DNA of 64,000 bases from JARYLZ01 sp964388275 (lineage in GTDB: Bacteria > Bacteroidota > Ignavibacteria > SZUA-365): assembly GCA_964388275.1 (NCBI GenBank), contig CAYLZD010000023.1:8480-72479 (forward strand), read 5' to 3'. The notes below the pieces were generated by a model, which saw only the letters and a program-made list of their open reading frames with translations, was not told the DNA's origin and did not search any database. Numbering within the stretch: position 1 is the first letter of the stretch; each line of letters opens with the position of its first letter. Made by a program: the position numbers and the translations under genes. Positions 39,325-48,945 of the stretch are shown here, piece after piece.

Positions 39325-41337
39325 ATGAGAACTGTGCGATCGATTACAACTCTTGCGGCGCTCCTGTTTTGCGCCGCCACGGCTTTCTCCCAACATCCCA
39401 GGATGATGCTTGTTGAGGAAGGCACGAATGCCAGCTGTCCTCCCTGCGCCAGGGAAAATCCGACATTCGAGAAATATCTTGAATCGCCTCACATCCTGAC
39501 GAAAGTCATTCCAGTCGTTTACCATGCTTCCTGGCCGGGACGCGACGTTATGTACTCAGCGAATCCGGCCATGCACACCGCGCGCATCGTGGATTACTAC
39601 CGGATCAGCGGCGTTCCTACTGTCGTGGTCAACGGCCGTCTTCCCAGCCGCGTGACCGGGGGCTGGGACGGCGCTCCGTCCGATACGATCGCGATCAACA
39701 ACGCCCTCGCGGGTTATTCTGCTGTTTCCCCGCTTTCCTTCGAGATAAACGAACAGGCGAGCGGCGCGGACGTAAGCCTCGAAGTCAAGGTGAGCAGCAC
39801 GTCGGCCTTGAGCGGCAAGAAACTCCGCATCGTCGTCGTAGAGGGGCACCATTATTACGCGAGCGCCGGAACCAACGGCGAGAAGAATTTCTACTACATC
39901 GCGCGCCTTATGCTGCCCTCGGCGGCCGGAGTCGATTTCTCGATCGGCGCGGACGAAACGAAGTCCTTCAATCACGCCTTCCAGGTCGACACGGCCTGGA
40001 ACTCTAACGAGATCTACGTCGTGGCCTTCGTTCAGGACGACGCTACGCGCGAAGTGCTGCAGGCGGCGACCGATCGACTGCACATGGATTTCAAAGCCGA
40101 CGATCCCGTCGCTTTGAGCGAGTGGGCGGGCGGTCCGCACTCCTTCGACGCGACTTTGAAAGCCCCTGCGGCGGGGGAGTATTCGCTGGCGACCCAGGCC
40201 TCCATGCCTGCCGCCTGGACGCATGAAATCCGCATCGACGGAGCACCCGTCGCGCTGCCCGCGACGCTGACGCTGGAAAAAGACCAATCGCTCGAATTTG
40301 CTCTGGCGATAGCGCCGTCCGACAGTAAAAACCGTCTTGGAAGCGTCGACGTGGAGATACGCGGTCCTCTGGGGGCCTCGGCGAGGGAGTCATTCCGCCT
40401 GTACGCCAGGGACATCACGGCCCCCGTCCTGGTAATGGACGAAGGCAATCCCGCGATCGCCGCCTCATACGCCGCGGCGCTTGAACGCGGTCCGCATTCC
40501 TACGCCCTGGTCGGTTACGAGGACTTGCCCGTTTTCAATCTCAACGCTTTCGGCGCGCTCGTCTGCGAGGTCGGAAAAAATGTGCTGACGGAACAGGATG
40601 TGACCCTCCTGAAATCGTTTCTCGACCACGGCGGGAGGCTTTTCCTCATCGGCGCCGAAATCGCCTGGGGACTGGCTGATCCCGATGCAAGCACGAGCGG
40701 TTTCTACAGCGATCCCGGCTTCCTGCGGGATTATCTGCGCGCAGATTACGTCCGCGATGACAATCCTGCCTCGACTGTGCGCGGTGTTCCGGGCGATCCG
40801 ATCGGCGACGGTTTCAACATATCCTTTACCACCGGAATCCAGAACCAGGACACGCCGGACGAGATCGCCCCGCGGGCAGGCGCGTCGCCCGTGTTGTATT
40901 ACGGAGCGGGCAACGAGGTTGCGGGCATCCGTTACGACGATGCGCAGAATCGGATCCTGTACTTCGGCTTCGGATTGGAAGGGATAGGACTCGTTGTGTC
41001 GCGCGGCGAGATTCTTTCTCGCGGGATTTCCTGGTTGTTGGCGCCGGTTTCGGTTGAGTCGGAGTTCACGACGCCGGACCAACTCTCCGTTGATTTATAT
41101 CCTCAGCCGTCCGCAGGCTGGATCACCGTTCCGCTGCAGGCATCCTCGGCATCCTTCGCCCGCATCGCGGTTTATGACATGGCGGGGCGCCTGACCGCGG
41201 CTTTTCCGCCTCGGGAAATTCCGGCCGGAAACTCTGAACTGCGCATCGATCTTACCGACATCCCCGCGGGAGACTACATAATTCACGTCGCCGCGAGCGG
41301 CGCGGCAACTTCCCGCGCCTTCAGAATTTTCCGCTGA
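39325..41337 (+). CDS. Omp28-like thioredoxin-fold protein with T9SS sorting domain
   Basis: A 670-residue secreted protein with a signal peptide (residues 1-22, ending AFSQ). Residues about 25-250 match the Omp28-related family, a thioredoxin-like fold with the CxxC motif SCPPCAREN (about residues 38-41). VYHASWPGRDVMY and GVPTVVVNGR follow. The middle region (about 360-560) resembles glutamine-amidotransferase-like or DUF4350-like domains, with VCEVGKNVLTEQDVTLLKSFLDHGG-type features. The end is a T9SS type-A domain from about residue 590 (DLYPQPSAG). The CPPC motif suggests redox or disulfide activity outside the cell, by inference. AAGGAAAGGAAA precedes the ATG. The next secreted gene follows 84 bases later. 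Confidence 0.85.
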   Translation: MRTVRSITTLAALLFCAATAFSQHPRMMLVEEGTNASCPPCARENPTFEKYLESPHILTKVIPVVYHASWPGRDVMYSANPAMHTARIVDYYRISGVPTVVVNGRLPSRVTGGWDGAPSDTIAINNALAGYSAVSPLSFEINEQASGADVSLEVKVSSTSALSGKKLRIVVVEGHHYYASAGTNGEKNFYYIARLMLPSAAGVDFSIGADETKSFNHAFQVDTAWNSNEIYVVAFVQDDATREVLQAATDRLHMDFKADDPVALSEWAGGPHSFDATLKAPAAGEYSLATQASMPAAWTHEIRIDGAPVALPATLTLEKDQSLEFALAIAPSDSKNRLGSVDVEIRGPLGASARESFRLYARDITAPVLVMDEGNPAIAASYAAALERGPHSYALVGYEDLPVFNLNAFGALVCEVGKNVLTEQDVTLLKSFLDHGGRLFLIGAEIAWGLADPDASTSGFYSDPGFLRDYLRADYVRDDNPASTVRGVPGDPIGDGFNISFTTGIQNQDTPDEIAPRAGASPVLYYGAGNEVAGIRYDDAQNRILYFGFGLEGIGLVVSRGEILSRGISWLLAPVSVESEFTTPDQLSVDLYPQPSAGWITVPLQASSASFARIAVYDMAGRLTAAFPPREIPAGNSELRIDLTDIPAGDYIIHVAASGAATSRAFRIFR

Positions 41338-41421
41338 TAGGCGGCCGGGCGTCCGCCGGCGTACCGTGCCCGCGACCGATTCCGCGCAGGCTTGCGGGCG
41401 GCGCCGGCAGCATCGGGCAAG

Positions 41422-43758
41422 ATGCGCATGCCGATTTCCATCGCTTCATCCGCCGGTCGAACATGCTGTTCGGCGCTCGCCGCCGCCCTCGTGCTGATTG
41501 CCGTGCACGTCTGCGCCGCGAAAGCCCAGCGTCTGTACCCTGTCCGCGTGCTGGATCTCAACTCAATGAGGGGAAATCGGTTCCCGAATCTCCTCGGGCT
41601 TCAGGATATCGCGGTCGACGAGTCGAGGGGCTTGGCTTACGCCGTTTCCTCCACCCGCTGCGCCGTCGTGGATATGTCGGCGGCGCTGACGATTGCGTCC
41701 TTTCCTCTTCCGGGAGACGGAGCGTGCGAGTACCGCATATTGGGGATCAATTCCACCAGCGCCACGTTGCTTCTGCGCCGCTCGGATGAGCCGCACCGGC
41801 TTCTGGGCGTCAACGTTATCAACGGCTCGACAACGGCGAGTTTCGACTCTCCCTCGAATATGCCGATCGCCGGCGCCGCCGCCGACCTCGCCGGCAATCG
41901 CGTGTTCGTCACCGACGGCACCCCCGTCATACGCGTCCTGGACGGCACTTCGCTGCGGCAAAATGACATTATCGAGACCGCCGTGTCCATGCCGGCGGGC
42001 GCGCTCGCATATGACAGCGCCCGTGGACAGGTGGTGGTCTTGTCGAAGACCAGAATATCAGGCCGCGTTCATGCGCAGATATTCAACGGAAAGAGGCCTT
42101 ATCAATTGTTCAGAGGGCTCTCTTGGGGCAGCGAGGAGGATTGTGATGCCGTGTTGCTCGATGCCCGGGAAGGAAGCATGGCATTGACCGGCGGCACTCT
42201 CGTAAAGGTGATCGGTCCCGCCGGTCTGGAGCAGGGTTCGTTCACGATCCCTGGCGGCATAAGTTCGGCCTCGCTAAACGCCTCCGACGGGATTCTGTAT
42301 CTTGCTGACCGGTCGGCGCACCTGCGGGCAGGTCCCTCCGGAAAACACGGCCTGATACACAGTGTGCGGATCGCGACGCTCGAACGCGATTCGATGAAAG
42401 CAGGAAACCGGATCGAGCGGCTTGCGGCCGACGGACGCGGTGGTTGCGTGGCGATGAACAGCATACGCGACAATAAGATCATTTTATTCCACCCGAAGTC
42501 AGGCGACATCCGCGAAGTCGATGCGGGTGAAAGCGCCGATTGCCTCGCATGGGATCCTGTGAGACGCGAGATTCACGTATCGGACGCTCTCGGAGATGGA
42601 GACGGAATTTCGAGCGTGCGCCTGCCGCGCGAGGAGTTCAGCGTGCATCGCGGCGGCGCCTGGCCTGTGGCCATGGGATTCGACGAACACCTGCGGCGGC
42701 TGACCGTTTTCGATCACCTCGACGCGACGATGACATTCTTTGATTTCAAGGACACGCTAAGCGCGGTGACGCTCGTTTTGCCCGGCTTGCCCGAGGCCAG
42801 AACCGACGACCTTTCTCACATGGCTTACGACGCATCGGCGCATCTCGCCCTGATCTGCATTCCCGAACACAGCCGCTGGCTCATTGTTGACGCCGCGCGG
42901 CCAGCGGTGTTGAAAGAGGGTGCCGTCGACGGGCACTCTTTTCGGCCGACCGGAGAGGCCGGCCAATTGCAGGGCGCGATTCTGACCTCTCTGAACCGAT
43001 TCTTTGTTTTGCGCGCGCAGGAGAAGATGCTCAATGTGTACGGCCTGAGCGACGGCGCGCTGTTGCGGGAGATCGATCTGGCCGGCCTGGATTGGGAGCG
43101 TGTTGCCCGGGCGGGCGAGGACGCCCTGTTCGCCGATCCGCAATCTGGGCGCTTGTTCGTGGGTCCTTATCTGTTCAACGCCGAATCGCCGGAAACGCCG
43201 GCAGCGACCTTGCCCGACGCATTCCGTTGTCTGGGGATATCGCGCGAAGGGGCGCGAATAATAGGTCTGGCGACCGCGAAGGATTCGCTGCGTTTCACCG
43301 TGCATGCGGCATCGGATCTGCGAGTCCTCATATCCGGAAGTCTGTATCCCGCAGGACTCGGGACCTCGGCGTCATTCTTTGATCCCCTGACCGCGAGACT
43401 GTTTCTCGCCGAACGCAAAAATGCGCTTCTGCGCGAGTACTCAATGTCGCTTCTTCTGCCGGCCGGTCCTCCGCCCGGGCAGCCCGGGCATACGGCTTTG
43501 ACGGCTCATCCAAATCCGGCGCCTGCGGTGTCGGGAATCCGAGTCACACTGAATCCCGGAGACGGCCGCTCGGCGGGAGGCGCCTGCGAATGGCTGATCT
43601 CCGACGAAACGGGCCGGATCGTCGCATCGTCGGCCGTGACCGAAGACGCCGTCACCGCGGGATTCGCAATCGAGACCGCCGGACTGGCTTCCGGCGCTTA
43701 CCGGCTGCTCCTCCTCTACCGGGGAAGGATTTTCACGGCATCATTCGTTATTCGTTGA
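41422..43758 (+). CDS. secreted beta-propeller-like protein with T9SS-like C-terminus
   Basis: A 778-residue exported protein. After an N-terminal basic region and hydrophobic core (about 19-36, ending AKAQ), residues 40-690 consist of repeated four-strand units. Recurrent patterns are G-L-A-Y, D-x-x-R-G-x-V-V and I-x-x-L-D, typical of seven-bladed or multi-bladed propellers (NHL/YncE-like). The last 85 residues contain TAHPNPAPAVSG followed by SGAYRLLLLYRGR, a somewhat divergent T9SS sorting domain. The frame is open from a TTG at 41392, but ATG 41422 (or 41428) gives a better signal peptide. No catalytic motif is seen. It follows the Omp28-like gene closely and may share its transcript. Confidence 0.78.
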   Translation: MRMPISIASSAGRTCCSALAAALVLIAVHVCAAKAQRLYPVRVLDLNSMRGNRFPNLLGLQDIAVDESRGLAYAVSSTRCAVVDMSAALTIASFPLPGDGACEYRILGINSTSATLLLRRSDEPHRLLGVNVINGSTTASFDSPSNMPIAGAAADLAGNRVFVTDGTPVIRVLDGTSLRQNDIIETAVSMPAGALAYDSARGQVVVLSKTRISGRVHAQIFNGKRPYQLFRGLSWGSEEDCDAVLLDAREGSMALTGGTLVKVIGPAGLEQGSFTIPGGISSASLNASDGILYLADRSAHLRAGPSGKHGLIHSVRIATLERDSMKAGNRIERLAADGRGGCVAMNSIRDNKIILFHPKSGDIREVDAGESADCLAWDPVRREIHVSDALGDGDGISSVRLPREEFSVHRGGAWPVAMGFDEHLRRLTVFDHLDATMTFFDFKDTLSAVTLVLPGLPEARTDDLSHMAYDASAHLALICIPEHSRWLIVDAARPAVLKEGAVDGHSFRPTGEAGQLQGAILTSLNRFFVLRAQEKMLNVYGLSDGALLREIDLAGLDWERVARAGEDALFADPQSGRLFVGPYLFNAESPETPAATLPDAFRCLGISREGARIIGLATAKDSLRFTVHAASDLRVLISGSLYPAGLGTSASFFDPLTARLFLAERKNALLREYSMSLLLPAGPPPGQPGHTALTAHPNPAPAVSGIRVTLNPGDGRSAGGACEWLISDETGRIVASSAVTEDAVTAGFAIETAGLASGAYRLLLLYRGRIFTASFVIR

Positions 43759-43947
43759 ACTCTCATCGACAGGCCGCCGCCCGACCAAGGAAGCGCCTTT
43801 CAGCGGGATCGGTGTTTCCACGGCGATTCTTCGCCGTCCGGCGTCTTTGGCGGTGTTTCGCCGTTGCATATCTTATGACGCGCGGCCGGAACCGGGATAC
43901 CGGAGAGCCGGGCGGGCATAGCCGCTTCGATCGTTAACACTTTGTCC

Positions 43948-44682
43948 ATGACAATACGACAGTTTCTATCCTCCCGCAAAGCGCTCAAAATCTATTTGAT
44001 CGCTCTGGGCGCTATGCTGTTCCTTCTTGTTCTCGACATGTTTATCATGCCTTGGATCGTGCACAGCCGAGGCGAGATAACGATACCGGATGTGACCGGG
44101 AAACCCGTAAACATCGCCTGGCAGACGCTGGAGTACGGCGGATTGTCGCCGGTGCTGGCCGACACCGTCGCGAGCGACCGCTTGAAACCGGGCGCTGTGG
44201 CATACCAGAATCCGGTTGCCGGGAGCGTCGTGCGCGAAGGCAGAAACGTGTATCTCACCATAAGCGGAGGAGAAGAACAGGTCCAGGTTCCGAATCTCCG
44301 CGGCTGTTCCCTCCGCGATGCGCGCATCACACTTGAGCAGCTGGACCTCCTCCTCGGGACGGTGACGATGTCGCCGTCGACTCTGCCTGTCGAGACCGTG
44401 GTCTCGCAAAGCGTTTATACGGGACGCACCGTTCCGAAATCCACCCGCATAGATATTGCGGTCAGCAGCGGTCCGGAAATCGCGCAGCAGCCGGTGCCGA
44501 ATCTCGTGTCTTTGAGTCTGGACGAGGCGCAGACGCGTCTCGTGGAAGCCGGTCTGAGAGTCGGAGCGATAACGTACAGGTCCAGCCGCACGCTTGTGCC
44601 GAACACCGTGATCAGCCAGTCTCCCGCAGGAGGCCACATGGTCGATCCTCAGACGCCGATAGATCTCGTCATCTCGAATTGA
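43948..44682 (+). CDS. membrane protein with three PASTA domains, no kinase
   Basis: A 244-residue protein. A short cytoplasmic N-terminus is followed by one membrane helix (about 16-38, IYLIALGAMLFLLVLDMFIMPW) and three PASTA repeats outside the membrane (about 46-110, 114-178 and 180-244). Each repeat opens with a variant of VPNLRG or IPDVTG and contains a G-L/E-x-V/L helix and a Q-x-P-x-A/G turn. PASTA domains bind unlinked peptidoglycan or muropeptides in Ser/Thr kinases and PBPs. Here there is no kinase or transpeptidase, so the protein could be a cell-wall sensor or scaffold. The start is ATG 43948; a TTG six bases upstream is also in frame. A small YbjN-like gene follows after 9 bases. 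Confidence 0.88.
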   Translation: MTIRQFLSSRKALKIYLIALGAMLFLLVLDMFIMPWIVHSRGEITIPDVTGKPVNIAWQTLEYGGLSPVLADTVASDRLKPGAVAYQNPVAGSVVREGRNVYLTISGGEEQVQVPNLRGCSLRDARITLEQLDLLLGTVTMSPSTLPVETVVSQSVYTGRTVPKSTRIDIAVSSGPEIAQQPVPNLVSLSLDEAQTRLVEAGLRVGAITYRSSRTLVPNTVISQSPAGGHMVDPQTPIDLVISN

Positions 44683-44691
44683 CATCCGGTC

Positions 44692-45084
44692 ATGACCATC
44701 CACGAAATGCTGCAACAGGTGGCGTTGTTCTCATCGGGCGCTTACAGGCGCAGCGGCGATGTCAGCTCGATTGAAATTCCTCTTCCCGCTGGAAGAAGAC
44801 AGATCATACTGGGACGTGTCGGTAAAGTGCGTGGCGAAGCTGTCGGGATTCTCAGCACTAAAGTCGGCCGACGGCATCCCGGGATGAATATCGCGCGGCT
44901 GCTCTCAATAAACGCAGCCCTGAGGCATTCCCGTATAGCGATGGTGGAAGAAGACGCGATAGTTCTCGTGGGTTATTTTCAGCTCGATGAAACCTCCATC
45001 CGCGAATGCGCGCCGATGCTGCAGGAAATGGCTGCAGTGGCGGATGACCTCGAACGGACGGAATTCGGGGAGGATGCGGAGTAG
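44692..45084 (+). CDS. small protein, possibly YbjN/type III chaperone-like fold
   Basis: A 130-residue cytoplasmic protein without signal peptide or membrane segment. An N-terminal helix, a beta-region (IEIPLPAGRRQIILGRV, then AVGILSTKVG) and a central helix (NIARLLSINAALRHSRIAMVE) can be seen. DAIVLVGYFQLDETS and a long C-terminal helix follow. The strand-helix-strand order resembles YbjN or CesT-like chaperone folds. That is structural resemblance by eye, not a family assignment. Nine bases separate it from the PASTA gene, so the two are probably co-transcribed. It converges on bshB1, whose stop codon lies 8 bases away. Confidence 0.72.
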   Translation: MTIHEMLQQVALFSSGAYRRSGDVSSIEIPLPAGRRQIILGRVGKVRGEAVGILSTKVGRRHPGMNIARLLSINAALRHSRIAMVEEDAIVLVGYFQLDETSIRECAPMLQEMAAVADDLERTEFGEDAE

Positions 45085-45092
45085 CTGCGTCT

Positions 45093-45848
45093 TCACTTTC
45101 CCAAGACGTCACTCTCCCTCTGCGTCACGTCCCACATCATCATTTCCACCGGCAGGCCTAACGGCTGCATTGGTTCATAACCCTCACCGTATCTCGCCCC
45201 GATCAGGAATCCCAGGCGGCGTGAGCGTGCGACCAGCGCCTCGATGAAATCGGGCGTGCTGATATATGTATCGGGGCCTTCGGTATCTACGCCGGTATGA
45301 AACTGCGAGGCGTAGCAGCGGATGGCCGCCATTTTCCTTTCCTGCGCACCGGAGACATCGACGATGATCGGCGGTTGGAAATCCCAGGTCATCATGTACG
45401 CGAAGATCCGAGCGGGCCTGTGCGGGCGTTGCGGCACGCCCTCGATTTCGGTCCGGACCTTCTCCAAGCCGGCGGCGAAAGCGGCGTCGCGCGCCAACGC
45501 CGAAGCGTGCTCGTGGTCCGGGTGGCGGTCGGCGCGGGGCGGTATCAGAAGCGTGCCGGGGCGCAAAGCGCGTATGGTGCGGATCAAGGCCAGACGGTTC
45601 TCGAAGGTATTTGAAATGTCGCCGTCGGGAATGCCGACGTTGACGCGCGCATCGAGGCCCAGCACGGCGCTCGCCGCCGCGCTCTCCTTCGAGCGAAGCT
45701 CAGGCGCGCCCCGGGTTGAAAGCTCGCCCCTCGTCAGGTCGACTATCCCGATTCGTCTGCCGGCTCGCTTCATCATGAGCAGCGCGCCGGAGCAGTAGAG
45801 TTCCGCGTCGTCGGGATGGGGGGAGATGGCGATTATGTCGAGGGACAC
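45093..45848 (-). CDS. bshB1: bacillithiol biosynthesis deacetylase BshB1
   Basis: BshB1 removes the acetyl group from N-acetylglucosaminyl-malate to give glucosaminyl-malate, the second step of bacillithiol synthesis. The 251-residue protein is a PIG-L/LmbE-type zinc deacetylase. Zinc-site motif SPHPDDAEL is at about residues 8-16, VDLTRGELSTRG near 38, and RHPDHEHAS near 106. The sequence GIVDLTRGELSTRG is a BshB1 hallmark that distinguishes it from generic LmbE proteins. The open frame continues far upstream through a heptamer microsatellite. The GTG at 45848 gives the family N-terminus and lies 6 bases from that repeat; no ribosome-binding site is evident. BshA and BshC are not in the window. 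Confidence 0.92.
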   Translation of the reverse strand: MSLDIIAISPHPDDAELYCSGALLMMKRAGRRIGIVDLTRGELSTRGAPELRSKESAAASAVLGLDARVNVGIPDGDISNTFENRLALIRTIRALRPGTLLIPPRADRHPDHEHASALARDAAFAAGLEKVRTEIEGVPQRPHRPARIFAYMMTWDFQPPIIVDVSGAQERKMAAIRCYASQFHTGVDTEGPDTYISTPDFIEALVARSRRLGFLIGARYGEGYEPMQPLGLPVEMMMWDVTQRESDVLGK

Positions 45849-45853
45849 GGGAG

Positions 45854-45888
45854 TATAGAGTAAAGAGTAAAGAGTAAAGAGGGAAGGG
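45854..45888. repeat. heptanucleotide microsatellite upstream of bshB1
   Basis: Five units: TATAGAG, three of TAAAGAG, then GGAAGGG. It sits between the bshB1 start codon (6 bases away) and the end of the next gene, so it lies in the bshB1 leader. It is related to the arrays at 3143 and 24095. Confidence 0.8.
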
Positions 45889-45898
45889 GGTGGTAGGG

Positions 45899-48844
45899 TT
45901 ATTCGGGGAGGGCGCGGAGGGCTGACAGCGCTTCGGCGCGGTGCGGATCGTTCGGAAGCGCCCACTTCAGATAATTTTCCCAGGATTCGCGCGCAAGCTG
46001 AGCTTTGCCCCGCTCCCTGTAGATCAGTCCTCTCAGATACCAGGCCTTGGCGGGATACGGAACCCTCTTCACGGCGTTGTCGAGAATGCGAACCGCTTCC
46101 CAAGCCCGGCCCGTCTGGAATTGCACCGACGCCATGTTGCAGTAGAACTCGACGTCGGTCGGCTCGAGCGTGATGGCGTTCTCATAGAGGAGCAGGGCAT
46201 CCTCTACATCGCCCTGCTGGGCGCGTATGGTCGCCTGGTTGTCCCGGAAACCGGCATGCCTGGGATTCAGCCGCTTGATCCCGTCTATCGCCAGGCCGGC
46301 GGCCTGCTTGTCGCCGGTCTGCATGCTCGCGATCATCAGCAGGCGCAGGGTGAGCGTGTTCAGCGGGACGAAACGCATCACCTGGTTCAGAAGGGGAATT
46401 GCCTGCCCGTATTCGCCGTGTCCGACGAGGTATGCGGCTCGGCGCAACAGTATCTCGGACAGAGCCGCCTTGGCTTCAGCATTCCAGGGACCATCGCGGA
46501 CCACCGAGTACAGGAGCCGGGTGGCAGTGGTGTCATCCCCGGCGCCGCTCGCCGCCGCCGCGCGAAGTACGGTCGCGCGCTCGCCGTAAACCGTTTCGGT
46601 CACCGCGCGCAGCGAGTCGTCCAATGCCTCGGTGAGACGGGGATCGATAGCGCGCCGCTCGAACAGCTCCATCGCATTTGTCCATCTCCGCCGGTCGCCC
46701 GGCTCCAGATCGCTCTTGATGGAAACCGAAAATGCGTTCAGCGGTTCGGCGCCCTCTGTCCATTCGTCCAGTCTCGCCTGATTCATGCCGTAACCGGCAA
46801 GGGCGTCTTCCCATCGCGGCATGGCGATACTGTGCAAATGGAAAGCCGTATGCTCGTTCTTCAGCAGCGCTTCGAAGCGGTTCCGGCTGGGCTGGTTTTC
46901 CCTGAACGGCGCCGCCGAACCGAATATGCAGGCCATGCCGTTTTCGACGTCGGGATTTGCAAGCCATAACTCCCGGTATTGGAAAACTTCGGCCATCGAT
47001 GCCGCCACGCTTCTCAGCCCCTCGCGGGTCACGCTGGACAAGGGTATCCATTGGGCAAAAACGCCGCCGGCTTTCAGCAGTCCATGAATGTTCCTGTAAT
47101 GCGACGGGGAAAAGATCTCCATGGTCGGAAACGGTGTCGCAAAGGGTTCGGGCGAGATTATCACGTCGAAGCTTTCATCGGACCTTGCGGCAAAACCAAC
47201 AGGCCTCTCGATATGCATCTCGGCGATTCCGGTCGGCGCCGTCCTCGATTCCCTTCTTGCCGTGGAATCGGCGTACCAGGGAAGCGTCTCCAGCGCTTCC
47301 ACGCATACTATGCGTTTCGGTTTGTGCATTTTCACGGCTTCCAGCGCTTTTCCCGATCCGAAGCCGAGCAGCAGCACAGATTCCGGATTTTCGTGCATCA
47401 GCATGGGCAGATGTCCGAGGCGGTACAGCGCGGGATGCACAATCCGGGAATCCTGCGTAAGAGGCACGGTGTGATTCCAAACCGCCGCGTGAAAAGGATC
47501 GTCGTAATCCCTGGACTGGAGGAAGGCATAACTGCCCGCGGGCAGAATCCTCTCGGCGCGAAGCACGAAACGATCGGGAGCGGTGAGACTTCGTATCCCT
47601 TCCGTTTTCGCGCTGAACACCAAGGCGAGAGGGAGCAGGCAGGCCGCCGCCGCCGCGAGCAGCTGCGCTTTCAAAGGCCGTCTGCCGACCGTCACATGTA
47701 TGGCGGCCGTCGCGCAGGCGAGAGTGAAGGCAGCCGGGATGTACAGCCCGGGATGCAACGGAGCGCTGAAGGCGGCGGCGGAAACACCCGTGAAAACCGC
47801 GCCGCCGATCAATAGCCTGTCGCTTGCATTGTATCCCTTCGTGAAGCCGTGCGACAAACCCAGCAGCAGGGCTGGAACGAGGTGGGCTGTCAGCGCGCCC
47901 TCCGCGAGAATGGATGTCACCGAAAGCCCGTCGAAAAAGGCCGGGTATATGGAAGCGAAAAGACCGTTCTGCATCCGGAAGAATGCGAAAGGAATGCTTG
48001 CCGATGTGAGCAGGAGGATGATCAGCGCCGTCAGCGGACCCGGGAAGCGCTTCTGCAGATACCGTCCGAAGATGATGCCGGCACCCAAAGCGAAGGCCGT
48101 TGCGGGCGCCAGATAACCGAAAATACCCCGCGGCGTCATGGTCCATTCGGCGAACTGCTGTGCCGCGTACTGAAACCAAGCCGCGCCTGTCAATGCCGCG
48201 AGAGCCGATATCAAGGCGGGAATACCAGCCGGCGGAAGTTTGGCGGCCGGCACTCGCCGCTGTTTTCGCTTTTCCTTGATATTCAAATTGCCGGGTGTCT
48301 CAGCAGCCTTCGCTTCGGTGGCCGGAAGCCACAGCAGCGCCGCGGCTGCCGACTGCGCGAGAAAGAGCCACCTCGCGTCCAAGAGCGGCGATATGAATTG
48401 CGTGAGACCGAGGCCCGCGCCGAGGGCGATGAGAAACGCGGCAGGTCCGCCGTCAGCTTCCATCGCCGTGCGGCGCCACAATCCTGTCATGGCGATGGGA
48501 AGTCCCACGAGCAGAATATGTATGCAGATCAAGCTTAAAAACGGAAATACGGCGTATTCTTCGGAAATGAAAGCGAAGTTATCGCTGATCAGGCATGCGG
48601 CATACAACACGGCCGGCAGCGCCGGCAGCGATGCCGCGGCCATTATGCGGTTCCGGACGGCGCTGCCGGGAATCCTGATTCCGCTCAGCGAAAAAGCTAT
48701 CCCGGCAATTCCGGCCAGAAGGGCAGGTAGTATGCCGAATGAAGCGGACGGCAGAAGGCGTTCGGCGGCCGTCATGCCGTTGGATACAACGATTCCGGCG
48801 ATGAATCCGGCGGTTGCCCGGGGTCGAAGTGCAATTCCAGTCAT
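45899..48844 (-). CDS. membrane spermidine synthase-like protein with C-terminal TPRs
   Basis: A 981-residue protein of three parts. Residues 1-430 hold about 12 hydrophobic helices. Residues about 480-640 form a Rossmann-like aminopropyltransferase/methyltransferase fold, with SVLLLGFGSGKALEAV, IVCVEALE and FDVIISPEPFATP. Residues about 750-981 are TPR-like helices (for example NMASVQFQTGRAWEAVRIL). Fused membrane/spermidine-synthase-like proteins are widespread; most lack proof of polyamine synthesis. The usual spermidine-synthase Asp-rich catalytic loop is not obvious here (SPEPFATP instead), so polyamine synthesis is doubtful. The ATG at 48844 heads the chain. Upstream on the opposite strand begins the ribosomal operon. 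Confidence 0.82.
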   Translation of the reverse strand: MTGIALRPRATAGFIAGIVVSNGMTAAERLLPSASFGILPALLAGIAGIAFSLSGIRIPGSAVRNRIMAAASLPALPAVLYAACLISDNFAFISEEYAVFPFLSLICIHILLVGLPIAMTGLWRRTAMEADGGPAAFLIALGAGLGLTQFISPLLDARWLFLAQSAAAALLWLPATEAKAAETPGNLNIKEKRKQRRVPAAKLPPAGIPALISALAALTGAAWFQYAAQQFAEWTMTPRGIFGYLAPATAFALGAGIIFGRYLQKRFPGPLTALIILLLTSASIPFAFFRMQNGLFASIYPAFFDGLSVTSILAEGALTAHLVPALLLGLSHGFTKGYNASDRLLIGGAVFTGVSAAAFSAPLHPGLYIPAAFTLACATAAIHVTVGRRPLKAQLLAAAAACLLPLALVFSAKTEGIRSLTAPDRFVLRAERILPAGSYAFLQSRDYDDPFHAAVWNHTVPLTQDSRIVHPALYRLGHLPMLMHENPESVLLLGFGSGKALEAVKMHKPKRIVCVEALETLPWYADSTARRESRTAPTGIAEMHIERPVGFAARSDESFDVIISPEPFATPFPTMEIFSPSHYRNIHGLLKAGGVFAQWIPLSSVTREGLRSVAASMAEVFQYRELWLANPDVENGMACIFGSAAPFRENQPSRNRFEALLKNEHTAFHLHSIAMPRWEDALAGYGMNQARLDEWTEGAEPLNAFSVSIKSDLEPGDRRRWTNAMELFERRAIDPRLTEALDDSLRAVTETVYGERATVLRAAAASGAGDDTTATRLLYSVVRDGPWNAEAKAALSEILLRRAAYLVGHGEYGQAIPLLNQVMRFVPLNTLTLRLLMIASMQTGDKQAAGLAIDGIKRLNPRHAGFRDNQATIRAQQGDVEDALLLYENAITLEPTDVEFYCNMASVQFQTGRAWEAVRILDNAVKRVPYPAKAWYLRGLIYRERGKAQLARESWENYLKWALPNDPHRAEALSALRALPE

Positions 48845-48945
48845 GATTTTCGCACAGTTCTACATCTCATGGAGGACAATGGTAGCGAAAAATCCGACCT
48901 TCGCCAATCCCGATCGTCCGGGCGTCGGCGAAATCCAAAGGCATA

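Noticed and set aside
45849..46103. N-terminal extension of BshB1 through the microsatellite
   Set aside because: The minus strand of the heptamers is open in every frame, so the extension is an artefact. It also overlaps the 3' end of the next gene.
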